The notes: a model not told the origin generated them from the sequence alone. 16,323 nt of DNA from Deltaproteobacteria bacterium (GCA_018266095.1 JAFEBC010000236.1:1-16323); one strand, 5' to 3'. Numbered from the stretch's first letter, positions 1 to 7,253 are shown. Numbers and translations: made by a program.

Positions 1-54
1 CGCGTCGGCGGGGAGCTCCTTCAAAGTGGGAATGAATGCCTTGGTCAGACGCAT
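1..54 (-). CDS. proS: Prolyl-tRNA synthetase, N-terminal fragment (cut by window edge)
   Basis: The first 18 codons, read leftward from an ATG, give MRLTKAFIPTLKELPADA. This matches the conserved opening of bacterial-type prolyl-tRNA synthetase (M-R-L-S-x-x-F-[IL]-P-T-L-K-E-x-P-A-D-A). The enzyme charges tRNA-Pro with proline in the cytoplasm. A GGAG lies about 5-8 nt upstream of the ATG and supports this start. The rest of the gene is outside the window, so class II motifs and the editing domain cannot be seen. Upstream lie a palindromic repeat and the DsbA-like gene on the same strand; the repeat in between suggests separate transcription. The call rests only on the N-terminal sequence, but that segment is distinctive. 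Confidence 0.82.
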   Translation of the reverse strand, partial: MRLTKAFIPTLKELPADA

Positions 55-80
55 GTGGACTCCGGACTCCAGACTGGAAC

Positions 81-207
81 ATTCACCGCAGAGGCGCAGA
101 AACGCAGAATGTTCAGGTGTCTTGTTCGCCGCGGTGCGAGGAGCCGCCATCGCCGAGATCAGTGCAAGAGCACCTGATCCTCAGCGATTCGGCGTCTCTG
201 CGGTGAA
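81..207. repeat. 126-bp imperfect palindromic repeat (copy 1 of a dispersed family)
   Basis: The left arm starts ATTCACCGCAGAGGCGCAGA (81-100). The right arm GCGTCTCTGCGGTGAA (192-207) is its reverse complement with one mismatch over 16 nt. Complementarity continues inward with several mismatches to CAGGTGTCTTG (114-124) against CAAGAGCACCTG (165-176), leaving a loop of about 40 nt. Nested in the left arm is a perfect 8-nt inverted pair, GAACATTC (77-84) and GAATGTTC (107-114). The first 21 nt recur exactly at 9015-9035. The element lies in the spacer between the 3' end of the DsbA-like gene and proS. A REP/MITE-like intergenic element is the best reading; a role as terminator or mRNA stabiliser is inference. 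Confidence 0.75.
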
Positions 208-241
208 CCGTCGCGCTTTGCTTTCGGCTCGCTGCGGGAAC

Positions 242-1306
242 CTACCCCTTGTTCAGCTCGCGGTCGATCGCGTCCTTGAACTGCTCATACGGCTGCGCGC
301 CGTTGATGAAGATGCCGTTGATGAAGAACGCCGGCGTCCCGGTCACGCCCGCCTCCGAGCCCGCCTTCTGGTCGGCGTCGATGAGCTCCTTCTTGCCGCC
401 GCCGTCGAGGCACGCGTCGAACTTCGCCGCGTCGATGCCCGCGATGGCGTGCGCCGTCTTCTTCAGGTCCTCCACGGCCAGCTTGCTCTGGTCGCCGAAC
501 ATCTTGTCGTGCATGTCCCAGAACTTGCCCTGCTCGTTCGCGCACGCGCCCGCCTCGGCGGCCTTCTCGGCCATCGGGTGGAAGTCGAGCGGGAAGTTGC
601 GGAACACCAGCTTCACCTTGCCGTCGTAGTCCTTCATCACCTTCTCGAGCGTCGGCACCACGCGGCTGCAGAACGGGCACTGGAAGTCCGAGAACGCGAT
701 GATCGTGACCTTCGCGTCCTTGTTGCCACGCACCGGCCCCGTCGCCGCCACGTCGATGCGCGGCAGCTCCGGCGCCGCCAGCGACAGCTTCACGCCGTGC
801 ACCTTCTTCAGGGCGTCGAGCATCTCAGTCATGTGCTTCTGACCGTTCTGCCGCTTCACGAACGCCGAGATCTGGCCCTTGAGCTCGTCGAAGCTCTGGC
901 CCGGGGGCATCTGCGCCTTGTGCTCCTCGTAGAACGCCTTGATCTCCGCCTCGCTCGGGCCCGGCACCTTGGCCATGAAGTCTTCCTGGAACCACTGGTC
1001 CAGCGACTTGTTGACCTTCTTGGCCTCGCCCTCGAACAGGCGCTTGGTGATGAGCTCGTCCAGCGCGCCCTTGCGCAGGTCGTACACCTTGGTCAGGTAC
1101 TCGACCTCGGCCTGGCGCACCTTGGTGCCGATGTCCTTCTCCAGGTCGGCGTACGTGATCGGCGCGCCATCCATCTCACCGATCTTGGTGGTCGGCGCGA
1201 TGGCAGTCGGCGAGCTCGCCGCGGTGTTGGGCGCGGTCTTGCCCGCGTTTGCGGTGCAGGCGGCGCTGAGGATTGCGGCGAGGCTGGCGATGGCAAGGCG
1301 CTTCAT
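242..1306 (-). CDS. DsbA-family thioredoxin lipoprotein with SurA/PpiC-like N-terminal region
   Basis: Protein of 354 residues. Residues 1-17 form a lipoprotein signal (lipobox L-S-A-A-C, Cys17), so it is probably anchored in the cell envelope. Residues about 40-175 resemble the helical N-domain of SurA/PpiC-type chaperones (I-x-x-x-D-L-x-x-x-I, a K-x-A-L-D-E-L-I helix, and an S-E-A-E-I-K-A-F-Y-E-E-H segment). Residues about 185-354 are a DsbA-like thioredoxin fold with active site CPFC (210-213), F-R-N-F-P-L and a cis-proline loop V-T-G-T-P-A (322-326). The family makes, breaks or isomerises disulfides in exported proteins; which one cannot be told here. The ATG at 1306 was chosen because GGAGAG lies just upstream; a TTG at 1318 would overlap that site. 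Extra cysteines at 255 and 299 are in the thioredoxin part. It is divergent from the CoA-binding gene. Confidence 0.88.
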   Translation of the reverse strand: MKRLAIASLAAILSAACTANAGKTAPNTAASSPTAIAPTTKIGEMDGAPITYADLEKDIGTKVRQAEVEYLTKVYDLRKGALDELITKRLFEGEAKKVNKSLDQWFQEDFMAKVPGPSEAEIKAFYEEHKAQMPPGQSFDELKGQISAFVKRQNGQKHMTEMLDALKKVHGVKLSLAAPELPRIDVAATGPVRGNKDAKVTIIAFSDFQCPFCSRVVPTLEKVMKDYDGKVKLVFRNFPLDFHPMAEKAAEAGACANEQGKFWDMHDKMFGDQSKLAVEDLKKTAHAIAGIDAAKFDACLDGGGKKELIDADQKAGSEAGVTGTPAFFINGIFINGAQPYEQFKDAIDRELNKG

Positions 1307-1317
1307 GTCACTCTCCA

Positions 1318-1331
1318 AAAAGGGCCCTTTT
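1318..1331. promoter_or_regulatory. Perfect 14-bp palindrome in the leader of the DsbA-like gene
   Basis: AAAAGGGCCCTTTT is a perfect palindrome, flanked by CC and GG, so the symmetry nearly extends to 19 nt. On the leftward transcript its right-hand GG is the start of the GGAG ribosome-binding site of the DsbA-like gene. It could be a protein-binding operator, or a hairpin that partly covers the ribosome-binding site. Function is inference. Confidence 0.45.
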
Positions 1332-1348
1332 GGACTTCGGGGCCGCGC

Positions 1349-1378
1349 ACCCTAGGATCGAGGGCTGAGCCTCGTCAA
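1349..1378 (-). promoter_or_regulatory. Candidate sigma-70 promoter of the DsbA-like gene
   Basis: Read leftward: -35 TTGACG (1378-1373), 18-nt spacer, -10 TAGGGT (1354-1349). The -35 matches 5 of 6 consensus bases and the -10 matches 3 of 6. The predicted start near 1342 leaves a leader of about 36 nt that contains the GGGCCC palindrome. No equally good rightward promoter for the divergent gene was found. Confidence 0.4.
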
Positions 1379-1402
1379 CCGCTGCAAGGAGCGTGATCTT
1401 CC

Positions 1403-1834
1403 GTGCCCTACGAGAATCCGCCACATGACGACATCAAGCGCTTCCTGACGGGCGTGCGGACCATCGCCGTCCTCGGGCTCTCGACCGACCCGGACCGGCC
1501 CTCGTATTCGGTGGCCATGTACATGCAATCACAGGGGTTCAAGATCATCCCCGTGCGTCCGGGAGGCGGCGAGATCCTGGGCGAGCGCGTGTTCGAGAAG
1601 CTGTCCGACATCCCGCACCCGGTCGATGTCGTGGACGTGTTCCGCCACTCGAAGTACGTGGCCGCGCACGTCGACGAGATCCTCGCGCTGCCCGGCAAGG
1701 CCATCTGGCTGCAAGAGGGCGTCATCGACCACGCCGCCGCCGAGCGCGCCCGCAAGGCCGGCCTGTTCGTGGTGCAGGACCGCTGCATCTTGAAGGAGCA
1801 CCGCAAGCACGGCATCGGGCGCGTCGCGGGCTGA
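1403..1834 (+). CDS. CoA-binding protein, YccU-like
   Basis: Protein of 143 residues, the usual length for stand-alone CoA_binding_2 (YccU-like) proteins. It is a single Rossmann-type domain: I-A-V-L-G-L-S (21-27) forms the first strand and nucleotide loop, followed by D-R-P-S-Y-S-V-A-x-Y-M (31-41), the strand K-I-I-P-V-R-P (47-53), D-V-V-D-V-F-R (75-81), and I-W-L-Q-E-G-V (101-107). The family binds CoA or acyl-CoA; no specific reaction is established for most members. The GTG at 1403 is preceded by AAGGAG at 1386-1391, a somewhat long spacing of 11 nt. The next gene begins about 60 nt downstream on the same strand but seems to have its own promoter. Confidence 0.88.
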   Translation: MPYENPPHDDIKRFLTGVRTIAVLGLSTDPDRPSYSVAMYMQSQGFKIIPVRPGGGEILGERVFEKLSDIPHPVDVVDVFRHSKYVAAHVDEILALPGKAIWLQEGVIDHAAAERARKAGLFVVQDRCILKEHRKHGIGRVAG

Positions 1835-1858
1835 TCGCGGCCGCGCGGGGTGCGGAAA

Positions 1859-1888
1859 TTCAACACCTGCCGCAAACTTGGGTACAGT
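1859..1888 (+). promoter_or_regulatory. Candidate promoter placing the transcript start at the ATG (leaderless)
   Basis: TTCAAC (1859-1864), 18-nt spacer, TACAGT (1883-1888, matching T-A-x-A-x-T of the -10). The -10 ends 6 nt before the ATG at 1895, so transcription would begin at or within a base or two of the start codon. There is no Shine-Dalgarno sequence in the preceding 30 nt, which fits a leaderless message. The -35 is weak. Confidence 0.4.
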
Positions 1889-1894
1889 CACCCC

Positions 1895-3301
1895 ATGCCC
1901 TACCGGCCCACGCGCAGCTCCTATGAGGTGAACGACGACCCCGACCAGGCGGGCGTCGCGGTCACGAGCGGCAACGTGCTGGCGGTCCTGCAGGCCACGC
2001 TGCAACAGGGCGAGCTGGACATGGCCGTGCGCCTCTACGAGGACTCGGGCCGCGGCGTCGCCGAGCAGCTCTTCAACGTGCTCAAGAAGTCGAGCTCGCA
2101 GCTCCGGCTCTTGGGCGCCAAGATGTTCGCGCAGGCCCGCGACTTCTCCCGCGCGGCCCGCCTGCACGAGGCCGCCAAGGAGTGGCCCGAGGCCGCCCGC
2201 CTGTTCGAGGAGTCCGGCGATCTCGGCAACGCCGGCACCTGTCACGAGCGCGCCGGCAACATCAAGGAGGCCGCGCGCGCCTACGACGCCGGCGGCCAGA
2301 CCGACAAGGCCATCCCCCTCTTCGAGGAGCTGGGCGACAAGGCCGCGCTCGCCGACTGCCTGTTGCGCGCGCAGCGACCCTTCGCGGCCTCCAAGGTCTA
2401 CCGCGAGCTCAAGAACACGCGCGGCGAGATCGAGGCCCTGCGTCAGGTCCCCGGCGACGCACAGGAGAAGACCGCAGCCGTGAAGCGCCTGGCCGAGCTG
2501 CTCGTCGCGCGCAACCGCATCAGCGAGGCCACGCACGTCCTCGCCGACGCCCTGCGCGACAACGAGACCGCACGCAAGGACCTGGACCTGCACGAGCGCC
2601 TGCTCGCCCTCTTCGAGAAGCAGAACCTCGCGCAGCACGTCGAGCGCATGCAGTCACGCATCGCGCGCCTCAAGGGCCGCTACGAGACCGACCGCGAGCT
2701 CAAGACCATCCCGCCGCAGGTGTCGAACGTGGTGGTGGCCGACCAGCAGAGCACCGTCATCCGAGCCAACATCTCCGGCGAGGTGATGCCCGTCTCGCCC
2801 GCGCCGGCCTCGCCCGCCAAGAAGCCCAGCACCGACACCGACCCGGCCGCCGAGCTCGCCAGCCTCCCCGAGGAGGGCTACGCGTTCCTCAAGTCGATCC
2901 CGCTCTTCGGCCGCCTGTCGATGAGCGACATGAAGGACCTCTACCGCGCGACGGAGGAGGTCACGTTCAACCCAGGCGAGGTGCTGATCGAGGTCGGCGT
3001 CGAGGGACCGGGTCTGCTCGTGATCGTCGAGGGCACGGCCGAAGTCCTCGCGCTCGGCCTCACGGGCGCCAAGCACCTGAACTCGCTCTCCAGCGGCGAT
3101 TTCCTGGGCGAGATCTCGCTCATCTCGCGCGCGCTGACGTCAGCCCGCGTGGTCGCGTCCACGTGGGTCCGCGCGCTGAAGATCGACCGTCCGCGGTTCG
3201 ACCACTTCCTCTTCGCGCACCCGACGGCGGCGGTGCGCGTGTACCGGCTGTTCGCGGAGCGGCTGGCCGAGCGGGTGCGGGCGCTGAGCGTGCCGGAGTC
3301 G
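1895..3301 (+). CDS. Helical-repeat (TPR-like) protein with C-terminal cyclic-nucleotide-binding domain; no stop at its expected end
   Basis: About 469 residues look genuine. Residues 25-260 are helical hairpins of TPR-like character (A-A-R-L-H-E-A-A-K-E-W-P-E-A-A-R-L-F-E-E-S-G-D, then A-G-N-I-K-E-A-A-R-A-Y). A Pro/Ala linker spans about 297-320. Residues 330-465 form a CRP-type cyclic-nucleotide-binding domain: L-F-G-R-L-S (337-342), F-N-P-G-E-V-L (358-364), the phosphate-binding cassette G-D-F-L-G-E-I-S-L with Glu406 and Arg418, and a final helix E-R-L-A-E-R-V-R-A-L. No DNA-binding domain follows, so it is likely a signalling or assembly scaffold. The frame has no stop at 3302 and stays open to 7324, running antisense to two other genes with an Arg/Pro/His-rich translation that is clearly not protein-like. 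The TAG at 3303-3305 is one frame off. The listed end is where plausible protein stops. Confidence 0.72.
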
Positions 3302-5920
3302 CTAGCCCGCCTTCGGCGCCACGTGCGCCGCCCCCACCCGCGCCGCCTCCTGCGCCAAGAGCCGCCGCTCCGCCTCCTCCAGGTCCACCGGCCCGCCGAA
3401 CAGGTATCCCTGCACCGTCGAGCACCCGAGCCGCGCGAGCTGCGCCGCCTGCGCCTCCGTCTCGACGCCCTCGGCCACCACCTCGACGCCCAGGTTCTTC
3501 CCCAGCACCACGATGGTCTCGACGATCTTGCGGTTCTTCTCGTCGGTCCCCATCGAGCGCACGAAGCTCGCGTCGACCTTGAGCACGTCGATGGGCATCC
3601 GGTGCAGGTAGCTCAAGCTCGAGTACCCGGTGCCGAAGTCGTCGATGCAGAGCTTGAGGCCCAGCGCGCGCAGCCGCGACAGCGAACGCTCGGCCGCGGA
3701 CGCGTTCTCGACCAGCACCGTCTCGGTGATCTCCAGGCGCAGGCTCGACGGATCGACGCCCGTGCGCTTCAAGATCGCGTCCACCTGCTCGACCAGATCG
3801 CTCTGCAAGAGCTCGCGGCCCGAGAGGTTCACCGACATCGTCAGCGGCACCTCCCGCGGGTGCGCGAGCTGCAGCTCCTTCAAGCGCGTGCACGCCTCGG
3901 CCAGCACCTGCCGGTCCATCGGCCCGATGAGGCCCGTCTCCTCGGCGAGCGGGATGAACTCCGCCGGCGAGATCCACCCGCGCCGCGGATGCGGCCAGCG
4001 CGACAAGGCCTCAAAGCCCGTGATGGCGCCCGTGTCCAGCGTCACCACCGGCTGGTACTGCACGCACAGCGCGTTGCGCTCGATGGCGCGCCGCAGGTCG
4101 CTCTCCATCTGCAGCACGGCCACGGCGCGGTCGTGCATGGTGATGTCGAACACCGCGTGCTGCGAGGCGCCCTGGCTCTTGGCGCGGTACATCGCCGTGT
4201 CCGCGTCGCGCAGGAGGTCCTCGGGCCGCTGCTCCGAGAGCGTCCCCAGCGCGATGCCGATCGAGGCCGAGCTGTAGATCTCCTGCTGGCTCCCCTCGGG
4301 CCCGACGATGAAGGGCAGGTTGAGCTCGCGCTGCACGCGCTCGGCCACGCGCGCGGCGTCCTCGGCGTCCTTCACGCCTTCGACCAGGATGGCGAACTCG
4401 TCGCCGCCCAGCCGCGCCACCGTGTCCCCCGCGCGCCGCAGCCGCTCGAGCCTGCGCGCGATCTGCACGAGCAGCGCATCGCCCGCGCGGTGACCCAAGG
4501 AGTCGTTGACGAACTTGAACCGGTCGAGGTCGAGGAAGAGCACGCCGTACCCCGCGGCCCCGCGCCCGTGCGCCCTCGCCTGCGCCTGACCCAGCCGCTC
4601 CATGAACAGCGCGCGGTTCGGCAGACCCGTGAGCGAGTCATAGAACGCCGCGTGCCAGAGCTTCTCCTCCGCGCGCAGCCGCTCGGTCACGTCGTTGGCC
4701 ACCGCCAGACGCGCGCGCCGCCCCTCGAAGTCGATCTCGTGCGACGTCACCTCGACGTCGATGATCGACCCGTCGGCCTTGCGGTGCCGCCACACGGACG
4801 GCTCGGTCATCATCGGGTCCAGGGCCGGCTCGGTCCCCGGATCCTCGGCCGACCGCAGCTCGGCGATGGTCATGCGCGAGAGCTGATCGCGGCCATAGCC
4901 ATAGCGCCGCACGGCCGCCTCGTTCACGGCCAAGAAGCGCAGCGTGAGCGCGTCATAGACGAACATCGGCTGCGGGCTCGACTCGAACAGCAGCCGATAG
5001 CGCTCCTCGCTCGCGCGCAGGGCGTCCAGCACGCGCCGCTTCTCGGTCACGTCGCGGTTCGCCATCCACACCGCGCGCCGCCCGCGGAACTCGACCGGCC
5101 CCGCGGAGGTCTCGATCACGATCGACGCGCCGTCCTTGCGCTGGTGGATGGCCTCGTAGCGCGCGCTCCCGCGCCCCAGGAGCAGCTCGTGCAGCCGGCG
5201 CCGCTCCAGCTCCGGATCCGCCCACAGCGTGGTCAGCGGCAGCCCGATGAGGTCCGTCCGCGTGCACGCGTAGATGGTGCAGGCGCGCAGGTTCGCGTCG
5301 AGCACGATCTCGTCCTGCGGGTCGATGATGAGCACGCCGTCGTGCGCGTGCTCGAAGAGCATCCGGTACTCGCGCTCGCTGCGCCGCAGGGCATCGTCGG
5401 CCGGCTTGCGCTGCAGGATGCGCCCGAGCTCAGAGCAGGCGAACGCGATCACCTCGAGCACGGCCTCGTCGGGCCGCTCCGGCGTCGGCGCGAAGAACTC
5501 CAGCACCGCGAACACGCGCCCGCGCACCTGCACCGGCAGCGTGAACGTCGCCCGGATGCCCGAGCCGTACTGCTCGGCGTCCGCCAGCAGCGTCCACAGC
5601 GGCGAGGCCTCGTTGGTGTAGCGCCCCACCACTCCCGAGCGGCGCCGCGACTCGGCCAGCCGCCGATAGCTGTGCAGCTTCCCGGGCAGCGTCAGGTGCC
5701 AGAGCGAGCGGCCTTGCAGGTCCCCGGCCTCCTCGGTGAGCTCGAGCCGGCCGGCCTCCCAGCTCATGAACGCGCAGAGGTGCGCCAACGCCGCGCGCAG
5801 CGCCTCCTCGATGGTCGGCGCTTCATCAGCGGCCGCCGTGATGGTGTTGAGCAGCTCCATCCGCCCCTCGGGGCTCCCCTGTGGATGGACGAGTCGGAGA
5901 TGGATCTCAGGGTTGGGCAT
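3302..5920 (-). CDS. GAF-PAS-PAS-GGDEF-EAL cyclic di-GMP signalling protein
   Basis: Protein of 872 residues. A GAF-like sensor spans about 20-170; PAS domains about 180-295 and 300-418, each ending in the usual V-T-E-(K/R)-x-R linker. The GGDEF diguanylate cyclase domain is about 420-590 with an intact GGDEF (505-509) and an inhibitory RxxD site, RAGD (496-499), exactly five residues before it. The EAL phosphodiesterase domain is about 605-855 with E-A-L (637-639), N698, E730, D-D-F-G (760-763), K781 and E817 all present. It could both make and degrade cyclic di-GMP, with the sensors setting the balance. No membrane segment or signal peptide is seen, so it is cytoplasmic. The ATG at 5920 has GTGAGG upstream; a longer start at 5971 adds residues of poor quality. 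Its stop abuts the end of the convergent cyclic-nucleotide-binding gene. Confidence 0.93.
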   Translation of the reverse strand: MPNPEIHLRLVHPQGSPEGRMELLNTITAAADEAPTIEEALRAALAHLCAFMSWEAGRLELTEEAGDLQGRSLWHLTLPGKLHSYRRLAESRRRSGVVGRYTNEASPLWTLLADAEQYGSGIRATFTLPVQVRGRVFAVLEFFAPTPERPDEAVLEVIAFACSELGRILQRKPADDALRRSEREYRMLFEHAHDGVLIIDPQDEIVLDANLRACTIYACTRTDLIGLPLTTLWADPELERRRLHELLLGRGSARYEAIHQRKDGASIVIETSAGPVEFRGRRAVWMANRDVTEKRRVLDALRASEERYRLLFESSPQPMFVYDALTLRFLAVNEAAVRRYGYGRDQLSRMTIAELRSAEDPGTEPALDPMMTEPSVWRHRKADGSIIDVEVTSHEIDFEGRRARLAVANDVTERLRAEEKLWHAAFYDSLTGLPNRALFMERLGQAQARAHGRGAAGYGVLFLDLDRFKFVNDSLGHRAGDALLVQIARRLERLRRAGDTVARLGGDEFAILVEGVKDAEDAARVAERVQRELNLPFIVGPEGSQQEIYSSASIGIALGTLSEQRPEDLLRDADTAMYRAKSQGASQHAVFDITMHDRAVAVLQMESDLRRAIERNALCVQYQPVVTLDTGAITGFEALSRWPHPRRGWISPAEFIPLAEETGLIGPMDRQVLAEACTRLKELQLAHPREVPLTMSVNLSGRELLQSDLVEQVDAILKRTGVDPSSLRLEITETVLVENASAAERSLSRLRALGLKLCIDDFGTGYSSLSYLHRMPIDVLKVDASFVRSMGTDEKNRKIVETIVVLGKNLGVEVVAEGVETEAQAAQLARLGCSTVQGYLFGGPVDLEEAERRLLAQEAARVGAAHVAPKAG

Positions 5921-5953
5921 GCGAATGCCCTCACCATAGGCCAATTGACCCAG

Positions 5954-5970
5954 TGCGCCGCAAGGGCGCA
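5954..5970. repeat. Hairpin TGCGCC/GGCGCA in the lpxC to GGDEF-EAL spacer
   Basis: Perfect 6-bp inverted pair TGCGCC (5954-5959) and GGCGCA (5965-5970) with a 5-nt loop. It lies about 35 nt upstream of the GGDEF-EAL start codon, in its leader or promoter. Confidence 0.35.
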
Positions 5971-5979
5971 AAGCTGCGT

Positions 5980-6001
5980 CTGTGTGACTCTGCGCACACA
6001 G
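5980..6001. repeat. Hairpin CTGTGTG/CACACAG
   Basis: Perfect 7-bp inverted pair CTGTGTG (5980-5986) and CACACAG (5995-6001) with an 8-nt loop. The spacing does not fit a CRP site (the TGTG and CACA parts are two bases too far apart). It could be a bound operator or an RNA hairpin in the leader of the GGDEF-EAL gene. Confidence 0.45.
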
Positions 6002-6021
6002 CGGATCACAGTGAAGTCACG

Positions 6022-6041
6022 GGGAAATTCTGGAATTTCCC
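6022..6041. repeat. Perfect 9-bp inverted repeat GGGAAATTC/GAATTTCCC
   Basis: Arms GGGAAATTC (6022-6030) and GAATTTCCC (6033-6041) are separated by only 2 nt. Outer CACGG (6018-6022) and CCGTG (6047-6051) add a second, nested complementarity. The element is AT-rich compared with everything around it. The near-absence of a loop favours a dimeric protein operator over an RNA hairpin; either is possible. Confidence 0.5.
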
Positions 6042-6067
6042 GGTTTCCGTGTGTCTGGAATGTGACT

Positions 6068-6090
6068 GATTCCGGCTGTAATCCGGAATC
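6068..6090 (-). terminator. Hairpin just after lpxC, possible terminator
   Basis: Perfect 8-bp inverted pair GATTCCGG (6068-6075) and CCGGAATC (6083-6090), 7-nt loop, starting 8 nt beyond the lpxC stop codon. There is no T-run after it on the leftward strand, so intrinsic termination is not proven; such stems without a T-run are common in GC-rich genomes. Confidence 0.45.
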
Positions 6091-6097
6091 GCCTGCG

Positions 6098-7033
6098 CTA
6101 GGCGACCTCGAGGCCCGCGAGCATCGGCACCCGCGCCTGCATCGCCGAGAGCTCGTGCTCCTCCTGCGGCCGCACCACCTCGGACGCCCCGACCTCGGTG
6201 AGCGCCTTCATCACCAGCAGGTGGTTCATCGCGTGGCCCGACTTCACGGCCTCCAGGTGCCCGATGACCGGCATGCCGATGAGCGAGATGTCGCCCACCG
6301 CGTCGAGGATCTTGTGGCGCACGAACTCGTCCGGGAAGCGCAGGCCCTCCGGGTTCAGGATGTTGAAGTCGTCCACCACGACCGCGTTCTCGAGCGAACC
6401 GCCGCGCGCCAGGCCGGCCGCGTGCAGCCGCTCCACGTCGCGCTTGAAGCCGAACGTGCGCGCCCGCGCGATCTCCTTCTGGAAGGCCTTCTCGTTCATC
6501 TCCAGCCGGTGCGACTGGTCGTTGATGAGCGGGTGCTTGAAGTCGATGGTGTACGCGATGGAAAAGCGCCGCGCGGGCACGAAGCGGGCGAGCTTGTCGC
6601 CGTCGCGCACCTCGATGGGCTTCTTGATGAGCAGGTAGCGCCGGGCCGCGCGCTGCTCGGTGAGGCCGGCCTCGCGCACGAGTTGCACGAAGGGGGCCGC
6701 GCTGCCGTCCATGATGGGGACTTCCGGGCCCTCGACCTCGATGCGCGCGTTGTCGATGCCGCAGCCCGCGAGGGCGGAGAGGACGTGCTCGACGGTGCCG
6801 ATCTTGTGGCCGTTCTTGCCCAGCGAGGTGTTGAGGCGGGTGTCGCAGACGTACTCGGCGCGGGCGGGGATCTCGACGCGGGGGGAGAGGTCGGCGCGCT
6901 CGAAGACGATGCCGCTGTCGACCGGCGCGGGGCAGAGGGTGAGGCGCACGTTCGCGCCGCTGTGGAGTCCGACGCCTTCGATGGTGGCCCGGGCGCGCAA
7001 GGTGCGCTGCCGGAATGGGTGCAAGTCGATCAA
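6098..7033 (-). CDS. lpxC: UDP-3-O-acyl-N-acetylglucosamine deacetylase
   Basis: Protein of 311 residues, the normal LpxC length. LpxC is the zinc-dependent cytoplasmic enzyme that commits the pathway to lipid A by removing the N-acetyl group. Seen: R-Q-R-T-L (8-12), G-V-G-L-H-S-G (20-26), E-H-V-L-S-A-L (82-88; zinc ligand His83), P-I-M-D-G-S (106-111), and R-H-K-I-L-D-A-V-G-D (239-248; ligands His240 and Asp244), plus S-G-H-A-M-N-H (265-271; catalytic-region His267). All key residues are intact. The TTG at 7033 was chosen because GGAGG lies 5 nt before it; an in-frame GTG at 7045 would sit inside that site. A good sigma-70-like promoter lies about 100 nt upstream. The gene stands apart from the usual division and cell-wall cluster. 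Confidence 0.94.
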   Translation of the reverse strand: MIDLHPFRQRTLRARATIEGVGLHSGANVRLTLCPAPVDSGIVFERADLSPRVEIPARAEYVCDTRLNTSLGKNGHKIGTVEHVLSALAGCGIDNARIEVEGPEVPIMDGSAAPFVQLVREAGLTEQRAARRYLLIKKPIEVRDGDKLARFVPARRFSIAYTIDFKHPLINDQSHRLEMNEKAFQKEIARARTFGFKRDVERLHAAGLARGGSLENAVVVDDFNILNPEGLRFPDEFVRHKILDAVGDISLIGMPVIGHLEAVKSGHAMNHLLVMKALTEVGASEVVRPQEEHELSAMQARVPMLAGLEVA

Positions 7034-7140
7034 GTGTCCCTCCACGTAGAACTACGGACGCCCGTCTACGACGCGGCGCATTTGAGAGCAAGAACCGCGC
7101 CCGAATCAAAGGTTCAACGCGTCGGCGACCGTTTGGTCAG

Positions 7141-7169
7141 CTTATATGCTCAAGCCCATGAAATCACAA
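7141..7169 (-). promoter_or_regulatory. Sigma-70-type promoter of lpxC
   Basis: Read leftward: -35 TTGTGA (7169-7164), 17-nt spacer, -10 TATAAG (7146-7141). The matches to consensus are 4 of 6 and 5 of 6 with ideal spacing, and the segment is the most AT-rich in the spacer. It predicts a start near 7134 and a leader of about 100 nt before the lpxC TTG. Confidence 0.6.
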
Positions 7170-7253
7170 AGGACATTCTTGCGCAAAGAAACGCGATCGA
7201 CACACGAAAACGGTGCCCCACGGCTCGATGCGTTGGAGTGTTTGTGACCAGGT

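Noticed and set aside
26..1396. Long rightward open frame over the DsbA-like gene
   Set aside because: Its translation is Leu/Arg/Val/His-rich antisense with no recognisable domain, and the leftward frame is a clear lipoprotein with a thioredoxin domain.
5980..6020. CRP-type site (TGTGA-N6-TCACA) upstream of the GGDEF-EAL gene
   Set aside because: The TGTG and CACA parts are spaced two bases too far apart and the inner A/T pair does not fit.
5921..6097. Cyclic di-GMP riboswitch before the GGDEF-EAL gene
   Set aside because: Neither the GEMM-I core nor its tetraloop receptor pattern can be seen; only simple hairpins are present.
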